In this document: positions 22,663 through 34,789 of the stretch, in pieces
How positions within the stretch are numbered: position 1 is the first letter of the stretch
Layout of the letters: the number at the start of each line of letters is the position of its first letter
Assembly: GCF_018873765.1 (NCBI RefSeq)
Contig: NC_057925.1
Location: 78,927-142,926 of the forward strand
DNA: 64,000 nt
Source: Telopea speciosissima
Taxonomy: Eukaryota > Streptophyta > Magnoliopsida > Proteales > Proteaceae
Direction of reading: 5' to 3'
The notes under the pieces: model-generated
The model's database searches: none
What the model was told of the DNA's origin: nothing
Seen by the model: only the letters and a program-made list of their open reading frames with translations
Program-made: the position numbers and the translations under genes

Positions 22663-23195
22663 CTATGACTCTGTCTTAGAATCTCTCTTTGCTCTCTATC
22701 TCTCTCTCTTTGTTTAGTCCGATTTAGGTTTTATTTTTTTATAGGATTTGTGCAGTTAGGGTTTTCATGTTCATCGATTAGGGTTACAGTATCATAGGCG
22801 CCATGGATTCATCATCGTCCCTTCCTTCTTGGGCAGCACTTGCCACTTGGTCTCTGCACTGATAGATGGGGTTGGCATCAGCCTTTTCCTTTCCCTTCTC
22901 TCTAAAGGGTCACCACGTTCACACTTCCTCTCACCTGCCCTTCTCCGGTGCTTCCCCTCTTCTGTAAGTTCATTTTTCCCTTTTACATGTTTTCCTACTT
23001 CCTAGTTTGTGTTTTTTTTTTTTTAACCTTTTCACCTTTGAATTGAAATATGCTACTGCTTCCTGTTTTAACATATGTTAGGAAACCAGTTACATTAGAA
23101 TTTTTTCAGATGTTGGCTATGTTTTATTGATCTTTTTCATAATTTTATTGTTTAAGCTGATCAAAAAATCTACGACCAAAATTTTTTATGGCTAC
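22085..23195. other. Left arm of a DNA-type element and non-coding flank
   Basis: It starts with TGCGTTTGGTTGCGTAAATC, the inverted counterpart of GATTTACGCAACTAAACAC ending at 50,367. The next ~900 bp hold no supported ORF. A CT microsatellite of 34 bases lies at 22,628-22,661 and there are splice-donor-like words (CAGGTAAGTC at 22,549). A captured or unrelated 5' UTR-like segment is possible but unsupported. Confidence 0.45.
22628..22661. repeat. (CT)17 microsatellite
   Basis: A pure CT dinucleotide run followed by less regular CT-rich sequence to about 22,710. Confidence 0.95.
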
Positions 23196-23667
23196 TGATA
23201 CGCCATAATTTGTACTTCAAATCCTGACCCTACATGTGGACCCCTCAGATTCGCAAGCAAAAGGAAGTTGGGGGCGTGCTTGGAGAATCCCACATGTGTG
23301 ACGATTACAAAGTATGGCCCACAACGACAGTTACGAAACCACCAAGGGAAGGTCCCACATGTCTCAAGAATCCCGAAGATCCCAAGATTTACGGGGAATC
23401 ACAGTCAGAATGGGAGCTCCCTAAAACCGTGCACCCAGAAAAGGAAACTATAGAAAGAGGAAGGATGGCCCAAACTCGCATCCATTACTATAAATTAAGG
23501 GCTAGACCCTCATGTAAACAGGACTCAATTAGCAATATTCAGTGTTCAATAAAGAAAGAGTATTTCGCAGTCGCATCTCCGTTATTCCTAATTCCATCTA
23601 GTTACTTCATTAGCATATTAGTTGTGCCGCCGGTAGATTTCTCTCCGACAGAAATCTTTGCACAACA
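23196..23667 (+). repeat. Presumed 5' LTR of the Tat-like element
   Basis: The end is set by the primer-binding site, preceded by CTTTGCACAACA. The start at TGATACGCC (23,196) is a guess because no second LTR is available to compare. It contains a TATA-like TATAAATTAAGG near 23,490 and AATAAAGAAAG near 23,550. Confidence 0.5.
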
Positions 23668-23717
23668 TTTGGCGCCGTCTGTGGGAACGAAGAACAAAGA
23701 CCTACGAAGATCCCACC

Positions 23718-25323
23718 ATGACCAACACCCAAAACCTATCGAGGATCACTCGATCTGCCGACGCCACAATGGCTATTCCTCCTCCAGGACCTTCTGCTGC
23801 TGGTCAGGGAGGAGCCTTAGCCCGTCCGACTACTTCCCGCTAAGAAGGTGAAGATCTTATCCCAGAAGACCAGGAGCTACCGCGTCTGGAGGAGTCTCAG
23901 CCAAGGCTCCCAGGGGACCCACCACGCTACGTAACAGTGGAACAGTTCGACGCAATGCAAGCCCGCTGGGATGACAACATGGAGTAGATGTTGGAGATGG
24001 AGCATGGTCTCCTACAGGGGATCCCCATACCCCCACCTCCATTGCCCGAACGCGGGAAGATCTCGTTCACCGGAGCATAGCGAGAACCATAGCAATGCAA
24101 ACAACACCCGACGAAGGAACAAGGAGATACAGGAAAACGCCAAGAATCAAGATTTGCACATGACGAAGGTAGAGCAAGCCCTGAACAACAAAGTCTTGGA
24201 ACTCCAAGACCAAATTCAAGAAGTCATAAGGGGAAAGAACCAAGCCCCGATTCATAACTTTCACTTCACTATGGACTTGGCGTTCACGAATGAGGTTCAG
24301 TTCGAGCCCCTCCCAAAAGGGTTCAAGATGCCAACTATAGAGCAATATGCAGGCACCACGGATCCGGAGGATCACCTGGAAACTTTCAAGTCCCTCCTAT
24401 TCTTCCAAGGTGCTTCAGACACTATAATGTGCAGGGCCTTCCCCTCCACCCTGAAGGGAGCGGCGCGATAATGGTTCTCTCGACTCCCACCATGGTCTCT
24501 CTCCAATTTCATAGATCTGGGCCGGGCCTTCTTGGCTCACTTTGTGAGCAGCAGAGTTCACAAGAAAACAGCCGCCAATCTTCTGGCCATAAAGCAGCGC
24601 CCTGATGAATCCATCAAGGGTTTTCTTACGAGGTTCAATAAAGAAGCCCTGGAGGTACGAAACTTGGATCAAATGGTGAAGTTCCAGGCACTGCGTAGCA
24701 GAATTTGAGATGTCAAGTTAAAAAAGTCCTTAATCATGGATGAACCAGGAGACATGTATGAGTTGTTCTCAAGATGTGAAAAGTATACCAACTTGGCCGA
24801 AGTTCTTGCGGCTGAGAAAGAAGAGAAAACCGAGAAGAAAGCTCAAGAAAAGAAGGAGGAGAGCCCCTGAGAAGTTGGCACAAAACGCAGTCGAGATGAC
24901 AAGGATGGTAGGAAAAAGAAAGATGACAAAAAAGCTTGGGTCCCCAAAGCTGCAGATCTGGAATCCGAGCTGGATTATATGGCCTTGACTCATACTCGAG
25001 CACACATATTGAATGAAATCAAAGACTAGGTGACCCTACGCTGGCCGGCCAAGATGGTCATGCCGGTGCATGAGCGCAACAAGAACAAATACTGTCGTGT
25101 TCATCAAGACCATGGTCACGACACTGAGGAGTGCAGACAGTTAAAGGATGAGATAGAGGCTCTCATCCAGAGAGGGCACCTAGGCCGATTCGTCAAGAAA
25201 GAAGGGAACTACCGCAAGCCAGATTATCGTGTTCGGGAACCAGATGGAAGACAAAGATCACCCCCAGAGCTGATAAAGAGGAACCACACCGAGGTAAGAC
25301 CTATACTGAGAATGCACCCCTGA
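23718..25323 (+). pseudogene. Tat-like gag, broken
   Basis: An ATG at 23,718 follows the primer-binding site (MTNTQNLSRITRSADATM). After stops and frame changes the gag core is clear: LPKGFKMPTIEQYAGTTDPE with HLETFKSLLFFQG (24,310-24,420), WFSRLPPWSLSNFIDLGRAF, then IKQRPDESIKGFLTRFNKEA (24,590-24,650). A Lys/Glu-rich region and YCRVHQDHGHDTEECRQLKD (25,090-25,148), a zinc-knuckle-like motif, follow. At least three in-frame stops lie within it. Confidence 0.8.
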
Positions 25324-25355
25324 GGGAGATAACAACCATATTTGGTGGGCCTGGT

Positions 25356-25973
25356 ATGGGAGGAGAAACCTCAAACTCCCGAAAGCAGCACGCTCGGAAT
25401 GTACTCCAAATCGAGGTAAAAGTTAAAAAGAGGAGAACTGATTACCACATAACCTTCTCTGATGAAGACCTAGCGGATATTCAATCTCCCCATGATGATG
25501 CCTTGGTAATCAAGATGTTTATCGCTAACTGCACGGTAGGGAGGATCCTGGTGGACAATGGGAGTTCAGCTGACATCCTGTATTATAATGCATTTGAAAA
25601 GATGCTCCAGAAACCCGAGATGTTGAAAAGAGTGGAGTCTCCCCTATACGGTTTCAATGGGGCCTTGGTACAGGTGGAAGGATCAATTGAGCTGCTAGTT
25701 ACCATGGGGACAGAGCCCAAACTCTCTACGGTGATGATGAACTTCCTAGTGGTAAAGGTGAATTCCACGCATAATGGAATATTGGGGAGACCCGGACTCA
25801 ATGCACTGCAGGCGGTGGTCTTAACCCGACACCTAGTCATGAAATTCCCAACTGACCACAGGATAAGGGAATGTCGAGGAAGCCAGGTGGTGGCCCGACG
25901 CTGCTATGAAGGATACCTGAGGACCAAAGGAAAGGAGCCCCAAATGCATCTGATCCACTTGGATGACAACTGA
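25356..25973 (+). pseudogene. Tat-like protease region
   Basis: An open frame of about 205 codons contains ITFSDEDLADIQSPHDDALV, then GRILVDNGSSADILYYNAFE, where the aspartic protease motif DTGS/DSGS reads DNGS, as commonly seen in this lineage. LGRPGLNALQAV follows. The pepsin-like fold region ends before a stop at 25,971. Confidence 0.8.
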
Positions 25974-26262
25974 GATATCGGTGAGCAGGAGAGGAGTGAG
26001 CCAGCCAAGGAGTTGGTCCATGTGGAAATTGTGGAAGGGGACGCCGCGTGCACCGTCCAGATAGGCGCAGGCCAGAATGGCAAAAGAAAAACCGCCCTAA
26101 TAAACTTCTTAAGGACAAATGCAGACGTATTTGCTTGGTCTGCTGTTGATATGCCAGGGATAGATAGATAGAAAGATAGCTGAACACAAACTCAGCGTAT
26201 ACCCCACCGCCAAGCCAGTATTCCAGAAGAAGAGAACATGTGCACCGAAATGACAGGAAAAG

Positions 26263-27165
26263 GTGACCGAGGAGGTAACCAAGTTGCTTGATGCCGGCTT
26301 CATCGAGGAGACCATCTATCCAGAATGGCTTTCCAATGTTGTAATGGTGCCCAAGCCGAATGGCAAGTGGCGAATGTGTATTGATTTCACGGATCTGAAT
26401 AAAGCTTGTCCTAAAGAGTATTACCCTTTGCCTCGTATTGATTTATTGATAGACGCCACGGCAGGCCATAAAATGCTTTCTTTCATGGATGCCTACTCAG
26501 GGTATAATCAGATCCGGATGTATGAACCTGATATATTGAAAACTTCTTTTATAACGGGGAGGGATACCTACTATTATATTCGCATGCCTTTCGGATTAAA
26601 GAATGCCGGAGCTTCCTACAAGCGCTTGATAAATTACCTTTTCAGGTGTCAAATAGGCCACAATGTGGAAGTTTATGTAGATGATATGCTAGTAAAAAGC
26701 TTGAAAGCACAAGATCATATTACAGATTTGAATGAGGCGTTTTAGGTTTTAAGAGAAAGCAAGATGAGGTTGAACCCGACCAAGTGCGCCTTTGGGGTTA
26801 CGTCAGGAAAGTTCCTCGGTTTTATGGTCTCAAGAAGAGGGATAGAGGCAAATCCAGCAAAGATCAAGGCTATACCAAAGATGCGTCCACCTGGAAGAGT
26901 TAAGGAATTACAAGAACTCATGGGAAGAATAGCCGCGCTCGGGAGATTTATCTCAACTTTGGGAGATCGATGTTTGCCTTTCTTCAAGGCTCTCAAGAAT
27001 CGAGCAAAGGAACAGAAAACCAAAGGGACCAAGCTCACCTTCGAATGGTACAAAAAATGCCAGATAACCTTCACAGAGCTAAAAAGATATATGGCACAGC
27101 CCCCTCTTTTGTTAAAGCCAGAACCAGGGGATACATTACAGCTGTTGCAGTTAGCGCAGTATTAG
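26263..27165 (+). pseudogene. Tat-like reverse transcriptase
   Basis: RT blocks in order are [72 protein letters not shown], and the catalytic [10 protein letters not shown] (about 26,672-26,700). After a stop at 26,743 the thumb and connection continue with [20 protein letters not shown] and [18 protein letters not shown]. The catalytic Asp pair is intact, but stops on both sides break the reading frame. Confidence 0.88.
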
Positions 27166-27244
27166 TCCGAGGGACGAGCGCATCTAAAAACCAATTTATT
27201 ATGTCAGCAAGGTACTCCTGGACATCGAGACCAGGTATACCGGT

Positions 27245-27900
27245 GTGGAGAAATACGCCTACACGTTGGTTACGGTGGCTAAAAAATTAAGGCCATATTT
27301 CCAAGCTTACACCATTGAAGTAATCACCAACCAGCCTTTGAAGAAGATATTGGCCAAACCCAACCACTCAGGAAGGTTGGTAGCGTGGTGCGTAGAGTTG
27401 GGGGAGTTCGATATCCACTACAAACCCCGAATGGCCATAAAGGCACATGCCCTAGCGGATTTTGTGGTGGAATGCACACTCCCTGAAGAGGAAATCCCCA
27501 CCACCGTGAAACTTGAAGAGGTGGTAGAAGTGTGGACACTGTATGTGGATGGTTCGTCCAGCACACATGGGTGTGGGGCAGGATTGATACTAACCAACCC
27601 TGGAGGGTTCCTGGTGCAGTACGCGCTAAGATTTGAATTTCATACAACCAATAATGGGGCCGAGTATGAAGCCCTAATTGTAAGACTAAAACTGGCACAA
27701 AGTTTGATGGTAAAGCGTATCACCGTCCACAGTGATTCTCAACTAATAGTTAATCAGGTCAAGGGGGAGTATGAGGCAAAAGAATCACAAATGGCCCAGT
27801 ACGTGAGAAGAGTGCAAGACCTGATCACAAAATTCAGCCATTTTGAGATACTTCAGGTACCCAGAACATAAAATGCATCTGTAAATGCCCTCTCTAGGCT
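27245..27900 (+). pseudogene. Tat-like RNase H plus second RNase H-like domain
   Basis: The first part (VAKKLRPYFQAYTIEVITNQ, then GRLVAWCVELGEFDIHYKPR) is the Gypsy RNase H. The second (WTLYVDGSSSTHGCGAGLIL, EYEALIVRLKLAQ, VHSDSQLIVNQVKGEYEAK) is an RVT_3/archaeal-type RNase H with DG, E and D residues visible. Two consecutive RNase H domains mark the Tat lineage. A stop near 27,870 separates NALSRLA. Confidence 0.85.
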
Positions 27901-27934
27901 AGCCACCTCAGATTTTCAAGACCTGGGCAGAACA

Positions 27935-29245
27935 GTGTACCTGAATGTGCTCGGTACTCCAAGTATAGAGCAGTCCGATGAAGTATTACCAATTGAGGTG
28001 GAACCTTGCTGGATGGATCCCTTAGTCAACTGCCTTCAAGAGGGCATACTGCCCACCGACAAGGAAGAAGCAAAGAAAGTTAGAATAAGGGCAGCGAGGT
28101 ACACGATGATAGGGGGAACACTATATAAAAAGGCATTTGTAATGCCCTATTTGAAGTGTCTCCGACCATCTGAGGCAGAGTATGTTCTTCGGGAGATACA
28201 CACAGGCATTTGTGGACAACACTTGGGAGGCATAGCACTTGCCCATAAGGTCATTAGACAAGGATATTTTTGGTCATACCTCCGTAAAGAGGCAATGAGT
28301 TTTGTCTGCAAATGCCTGAAATGTCAGAAGTTTGCACCCATCATGCGTCAACCAGCAATAGAGCTCACTTCAATCTCAAGCCCATTGCCCTTTGTCTAGT
28401 GGGGAATGGATATACTGGGGCCCTTCCCCAAGGCATCTGGAGGTAGACAATTTGTGGTAGTGGCCGTCAACTATTTCACCAAATGGGTAGAAGCAGAAGC
28501 TTTGGCAACAATCACTGCTATAAAGGCTTGGAAATTCTTCCTCCATTAAGTCATCTACAGGTATGAAATCTCGAGAACCCTCATTACTGACAATGGAAAG
28601 CAGTTTGAGCAAAAGTTCAAGGAATTTAGTGACCAATATGAGATTCAGCTAAGGAAGACCTCAGTAGCTCACCCTCAATCCAATGGGCTGGCAGAAGCCA
28701 TGAACAAAATTCTATTAGATGGGATCAAGAAAAAATTGGAAACGGCCAAAGGTTTGTGGGTGGAAGAATTGTCCAACATTCTTTGGGCATATCGGACAAC
28801 CACGAGGTTGGCAACTGGTGAAACGCCCTTTATGTTGGTATATGGAACAGAAGCGGTGCTCCCAGTGGAGATAGGAGAAATCTTGCTGAGGGTGCAGCTC
28901 TATAATCCTGAGGTTAACAATGAAGAATTAAGAATAAACTTAGACCTGTTAGAGGAAATCAGAGAAACAGCCCGGGTGAGAAACGCAGTACACCAACAGC
29001 GGACAGCACGCCACTACAACACAAAGCTGAAAGCTAGAAGGTGCCATTAGGGAGAGTTGGTCCTATGCAAGGTAGAAGCCTCAGACCCAAGATCCATGGG
29101 AAAGTTATCACCCAACTGGGAAAGACCATACAGAATCTCCTAACAAGTAGCCCCAGGAGCCTATCATTTGGAGACCCTAGAGGGGGTACCAATACCACGA
29201 TCCTGGAATGCAGAGAACTTGCAAAAATTTTATCAATAAAGGTCA
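27935..29245 (+). pseudogene. Tat-like integrase
   Basis: The H2C2 zinc-binding segment is REIHTGICGQHLGG with KCLKCQKFAP. The core contains WGMDILGPFPKASGG (first Asp), RTLITDNGKQFEQKF (second Asp) and HPQSNGLAEAMNKILLDGIK (Glu). C-terminal sequence GELVLCKVEASDP and the ending ENLQKFY lie near 29,215-29,235. Stops occur near 28,397, 28,547 and 29,047. Confidence 0.85.
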
Positions 29246-29448
29246 GTTCCCAGTTGTTTGAATCCCAAATTATCATTTGTTGAAAGTTTAGGCCATGGTC
29301 GATAGAGACATCAATGATTAATCAAGCAAGTTAATGGCAAGCATAATGACTCTTTGTAATATTATTGACTCTTCACAATATTATTATTTTTGCTACTAAT
29401 AATGTGCCAGCAATCAACATAATGGTGAGTTGCACTATAGGGGCATTT
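29246..29448 (+). other. 3' untranslated remnant of the Tat-like element
   Basis: A short AT-rich stretch after the integrase end. It is cut at 29,449 by TGTTAAATCC, the first bases of the next element's LTR. No polypurine tract or 3' LTR of the Tat-like element is seen. Confidence 0.5.
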
Positions 29449-32400
29449 TGTTAAATCCGTGCCCAAAACCCAGTTTAAAACCCAGTTTAGAACCTGGTCT
29501 GACCACCGATCTGATTTAAACCTTTTGTGTACAACTGGGAGCGAAGTACACTCGTGAACTGTGGGTCATTATACTCAAGTCATCCCACAATATTATCGAT
29601 CGTGGCTCGGGGAAAGTCGTCGAGGATAGGTACCTCGATAGAGATAGGGGAAGTTTGTCTATAAGGGTACATTCCTAGAATTTCCTCATTCCGAGGATCC
29701 GCGGGGCCCGCACCTGAATCGCCCTTATCCACTTAGCGATGACTGGGAGTAAGTCATTATCCGAGTAATTCATGCCTATGCATGACCATTAATAAGCATA
29801 AGAACTAGAATGGGCTTGGGCTTAGGACCTTAGCCTCTTTCTATTTGTAACTAGAACTTAGGCCATAGGCCATGGGCCCAAGTGGATCTAATGGCCCAAT
29901 GACTTAAACTAGACCTTGGGCTTACACCTAACCAAACAAGCCCCTAAGCAAATGGACCTAAGACTAACCAAATAAGACCTAATGACTAGATGGGTTATTA
30001 AAGATTCAAAACTACTATTCACCACACATTATAACCCTAAATTGTGGAGAGGAGAGGAGAAGAAGAAAGAAGAAGAGGAGAAGAAGAAAGAAGAAGAAGA
30101 AAGAAAAAGAAGAAAGAAGAAGAGGAAGAAGGAAGGAGAAGGAAGGAGAAAGGTGGAACTCAAGCTAGCTCTCCTACCTTGGTGAGGACTCTCTCTCTCT
30201 CTCTCTCTCTCATTTCCTAATTTATAGAGCTAGGGTTTGGGTTATGATCAAGCTATAAATGCTTCATCTACCTAATGGGAAGGCCATTAATGGCTAATCT
30301 TTGATGCTTGATTATAAAGACACCTAATCTTACTTTAAACCCCATTCACCATTCTCCATTTATGAACCCTAAGTTGGGGTTTCACCAACCCTCATGGAAG
30401 ACCATAGATGTGTGGTTTGTGGGTTGTTAAATAACATTGATTAAAGACCCTTCCAAATCCCAATACCCAAACCCATGAGTTTCCTTCCCATATATATTTT
30501 AATGGAGGAAAACCCAATAGATCATTGGGTTTACAAACTCATATTGGGTGTATGCTATGGCACCTTGATTAGAGTTGTTCTCATGGCCAAAGATACCCCT
30601 AAAAAGCCCTAAGAATACCCCATTTTAGCCTAAGACCTTGGGGTTACAAAACCATTTTCGAAATGGTATGAACAGCAAGATCGACGGTGACAGGCACATG
30701 GACAGGCATATGCAGGTGCCAGTCCCTGAGATGTTACAAGTGTCGTGGCTACAACCAAGGGACAGGCACATGTTGTATGTGCCGGTCCCTGAGAAACTAT
30801 TTCTGCCGATGGATTCCTGAGAAGGACAGGCACATGGAGGGGTACATGCAAGTGCCGGTCCCTGAGACACTATTTCTGCCGGTGGAGTTTTTTGAGAGGG
30901 ACAGGCCGGCCCAACTCTTCTGGCCCTAAGACACTAACCTCACCCCATATTGTTCACCCACTTTAGGTTGACTCACCCAGCTTGGGGGCGTATTAGTACA
31001 TGGAACGGTGAGCTTGGCATTGATCGTTGATTTGAAGAACTCGATATTAACGACTGATCGAGAATCAAGGTGAGTAAGTTAAGTAAACGTCTTAATTTAT
31101 GGAATGTTTGTGTGTCGTGTCTTGCGAATGCCATTCATGCATGTGTGCTATATTATATAATTATTGTTAAGATGTAGGACAATATACATGTTTAGATGTT
31201 GATAGGACTTTACATTCTTGTCTTATGATATTATTTATTCTATTGCACTATGGTGCGAATGGTATTGGATTTTGTTATGGGACTCGGGTGCCGATTGGTA
31301 CTAGACCTGGGGTTTTCATAATGTGGATTCACTCATGGCATGTAGATCTAGGACTTCGAAAGTGGGATCCAAGTGCCGGTCGGTGCTGGGCTTGAGATTG
31401 TCGTACTTGTAATTGCATTAGAGTTATCTACTGCATTAGGTGGAAATGGGGTGGTGACCGACCGACAACTTTCGGTAATCACATCTCGTACTTGTATGTG
31501 TATGTATAGGCTAAAGGGACGAGAGGATAGCCGGCCGACCATCTTCGATACTATGGACTCGACCTCTGGCTTATGTATGTGCGTACCCTTTTTATACAAT
31601 AGATGTATGTGGCTAGGATAATGTACTCCGTACTACACCCCTTACCAACTGGGGGTAAGGTGTTGGTTAACCGATGGTAATATCCTGTGTGATGGAATTA
31701 TCGTTCTCAAAACTCGGGAGAACTTTGGTGAGTTCGCGGGACCGGGAAGGAGCAAGGGTTATTATGGGGGTTTGCGTATATCTCTTGGTGGAGACCGGTA
31801 CTGCAGGCTTCCAACCTCAACTCGGGTTTGTCATCGCCTGTATACCATTCGCTTATCATACCGACATCAGGGATGCTACCTAGGGTGTTGCAGTAGTACT
31901 TTACCTGACTTAGGCATTGTTTGTTAGGTGGATAATAATAAATTTAACTTCATCATGCATTCATGTGGCATGATTGTAAATCATATATGATGTGTGGATT
32001 ATCCTGGTGGTATGGAACGCTGTGGAATTTATTTATCTTGTCTGGTTTGCGATCAAACTCATTCATTATTATTACTGTGGTTGCTTGTGTGGTTTAACCA
32101 CTCATTGGGCTTAGTGGAGCTCATTTCTCGAGGAAACATATTTTTTTAGATGATTGCAGGTACATTCAAATAGGACAGTGCAAAGTTCAAGACTACTGAA
32201 GAAGATCATGAAGAGTGGTGGACTCCAGAGTATAAGGATCATGGACCGGAGTGCTACAATGAGATGTGTTCCACAAGGGAACAATGATTCTTGGCTGGTG
32301 GCCATCTTATGTTACACTTTGATAAACAATCAACTTTGATTCAAAGGTGTATTCTTTTTATTTCTTCCTTGATAGATGTATTATTTATACAATAGGTAAT

Positions 32401-32643
32401 ACATAGGTCCTGATCCAAATGAATTGTACTTGAAGGGTTAAACTTGAATAGTCAATATTTTATATGCTATCACATAGCTTTTGCTAACTCTGATGTTATT
32501 AATATTATCTCTTTCCGTTTTACCTATTATTTATCGTTGTGAATGAGTTAGTCTTGGATACTGCATCAGTGATTCTGGTGGTTGGGGAGTGTAGTTATAC
32601 GCTCTGATTACATTTCACGTGGTTCTGGGATGGGGTTATAACA
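29449..32643 (+). repeat. 5' LTR of the chromovirus-like element
   Basis: About 3.2 kb, from TGTTAAATCC to TTATAACA just before the primer-binding site. It includes a purine-only tract (about 30,044-30,150), a CT repeat (30,189-30,211), a block of reiterated GGACAGGCACATG and GTGCCGGTCCCTGAG words (30,690-30,905), and AT-rich sequence near the end. Confidence 0.88.
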
Positions 32644-33011
32644 GCTTGGTATCAGAGCGCGATACTCTACCTCAAGGACTAACTCAGTGTTCACACGACC
32701 CGATTTACTCTGAACTAGGATTAAATATTAAAAGCCTTATCCACAAACAAGTAGAACAAGGGAGAATATAGAAATTTTACTGATAGAACAATGCTTTGAT
32801 AATATAAATAAAGGTAGGAGATTCCCATAGATCATAACCCAGTTTAGAAATGAAGAAAAGATGAGAAACTACATACTAAACCCTAGGAGTTACATTAAAA
32901 AAAAAAAAGGGAGAGGTTTGTTGGTTCCCAATACAAGAGCCATATAGGCAACAAACAAAAAGAAAGCAACTCCTATGCTATCACTACTGCTGAACTGGTG
33001 GTGGAAGTGCA

Positions 33012-33389
33012 TCAAGAGAACCAGCATGCCTCGTAAACCCAACTAACAAGGCGAATGCTTCCATCATCAAGCTCCTCCGATGTGAGATTGCAATAAAAAT
33101 ATCTCACCAACTCAAGGTATAGACCATGCATTGGTCGGAGCATAGAAAATAACCCCTTTACTCCAAATCTTTGGGTAATGTTGTAAAAGGTGAAATGATC
33201 CTCAACAACCTCCCTTTCACACAACACCATCTCGAACTCGAAATTGGGCCATCGAGTGGCGTGTTTCCAAGAATGAAACAATACTTCATCAAACACCTGG
33301 GGTTGCTCACTTCTGCCCCTACCTCTACCATGGTCTTTCCCTTGGCCTTGTTGGCCTTGAGTCCTGCTCCTTGTTGCTCTTGGTCGCAT
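33012..33389 (-). pseudogene. Plant retroelement-associated ORF (putative plant transposon protein type)
   Basis: A real ATG at 33,389 opens a 125-codon minus-strand frame. It has a basic start (MRPRATRSRTQGQQGQGKDH) followed by RWPNFEFEMVLCEREVVED, GVKGLFSMLRPMHGLYLELV and RYFYCNLTSEELDDGSIRL. The LVRYFYCNL pattern is typical of the N-terminal 'putative plant transposon protein' domain found in decayed retroelement genes. It is truncated relative to that family and opposite in strand to the surrounding Gypsy element, so it belongs to a separate insertion whose edges I could not define. Confidence 0.5.
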
Positions 33390-34789
33390 GGTAATGACTT
33401 ACACATTATAAAAGAGAAGCACGAACGATAAGTTAGTACAAGTGCAAAAGGATTAGACAAGTGGAAATAATAATGTAATAATAGGAAATTTTGTTTAAGG
33501 CTATCGAAATGCAATATAGCTCGCATAGAACCTCAAGCTACAAGTCAAATAGGTTTAGGCATTTTAAGGTAATAAACGATCACATGTAAACCGTGAGTAC
33601 ACACAGACAATGTAAGGAAACTGTAGTCTCTTTTCCAGTAGGACCTTAATTTGGATGATCAAATTGATAGTTACTTACACCTCAATGAAAGAAAGGGTAT
33701 TCACCATGAAATAGAACCCCAATTAGATAGATTATAGTAAAAAGGGTTTATTGTGCATTTTCACAATCACCTAGACTACATAACTAGGATCAATAAGTTG
33801 GAAATCAAAGTAGGAGAGCCATATATAAAAACTAACACAAACCAACACACATTTTCCCTCATAACCTAAATCTATAAGAAAATCATACAGTTTTTAGCCA
33901 TTCATTAAGCATACCCATCATGTGGCATGGAAAACCCAAGTTCTAAAACCTAGAATAGAAATAGAAGAGATTATAAGAAATATTCAGAATTCGATATAGG
34001 TGTGTGTGGGAGAGATTTAAAATGATTGTGTTAAGGGAAGTGAGTGATAAGAAATGGAAGCATGAGATGTTATATGAGTACAACCCCAAAAAAGAAAAAA
34101 AAAATTTTAAAGAGATATATGCCAAGGTTTATGAGAGTAAAGTCCTAAACAATGATGTAAAATATAATGATAATTGGGATTAGCCTAACTATAAAGAGCT
34201 ATTGTACATGTTAGAAAAATTTATACATTATAGGATTGATGTTGCATAAGCCCAACGACTTCAAGATGCATCAATACTAATCAATAACTGGGGCCCTAGC
34301 TCTACAAAAAAAAAAAACCCCCAAAATTGTGGTTAGGCACATTACGAATAACATTTTGAATAGTGAATCATACCATAGGCAAGTGTGAGAACGAGAAGAA
34401 TATTACACATTGAGATGGGTTAGCAAATAGTTAACTTATACAAAAGAAAAGTTCACCTGAGCATTTTCACAAACACCTCATCTCTACAACTTAGGGGTAG
34501 TGTATTTGAGATCAAAAGGAAAGAGATTTTGTACAAGAATCATAATAATACAATATACATTGATTTATAGGGTAAGTCTATGAAAAATCATGGAAACAAA
34601 TAACTATTAATCAAGCATACTCAATACATAATACAAAATCTCAAGTTCATAATTGCTAAAGCATGTAATAGATAAAACAAGGCTTTATGCAAGATTATTG
34701 CAATATGTATGGAAATAAACGAAAGTAAACTAAACCCTAATGAACACATTCGAGAACATCAAGCAAAACTTTAAGATTTTGGTAGACAA

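Larger units (their letters stand above)
23196..29448 (+). mobile_element. Ty3/Gypsy retrotransposon, Tat-like lineage, decayed
   Basis: A TGGCGCCGTCTGTGGG primer-binding site (23,671-23,686) follows a presumed 5' LTR, then gag, protease, RT, RNase H, a second RNase H-like domain and integrase in Gypsy order on the plus strand. The extra RNase H domain is a hallmark of the Tat group. Many stops and frameshifts interrupt the polyprotein. The 3' end is cut at 29,448 by the 5' LTR of another Gypsy element. No 3' LTR is visible on the far side, so the full length is unknown. Confidence 0.82.

Noticed and set aside
22260-23000. 5' exons of a host gene around the CT repeat
   Set aside because: Donor-like words exist but no open frame or conserved peptide connects them, and the stretch lies inside the nested transposon block.
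24734-25005. Hydrophobic minus-strand frames opposite the Tat-like gag
   Set aside because: They are antisense shadows of a Lys/Glu-rich gag segment; Phe/Leu/Ser runs are the expected artefact.
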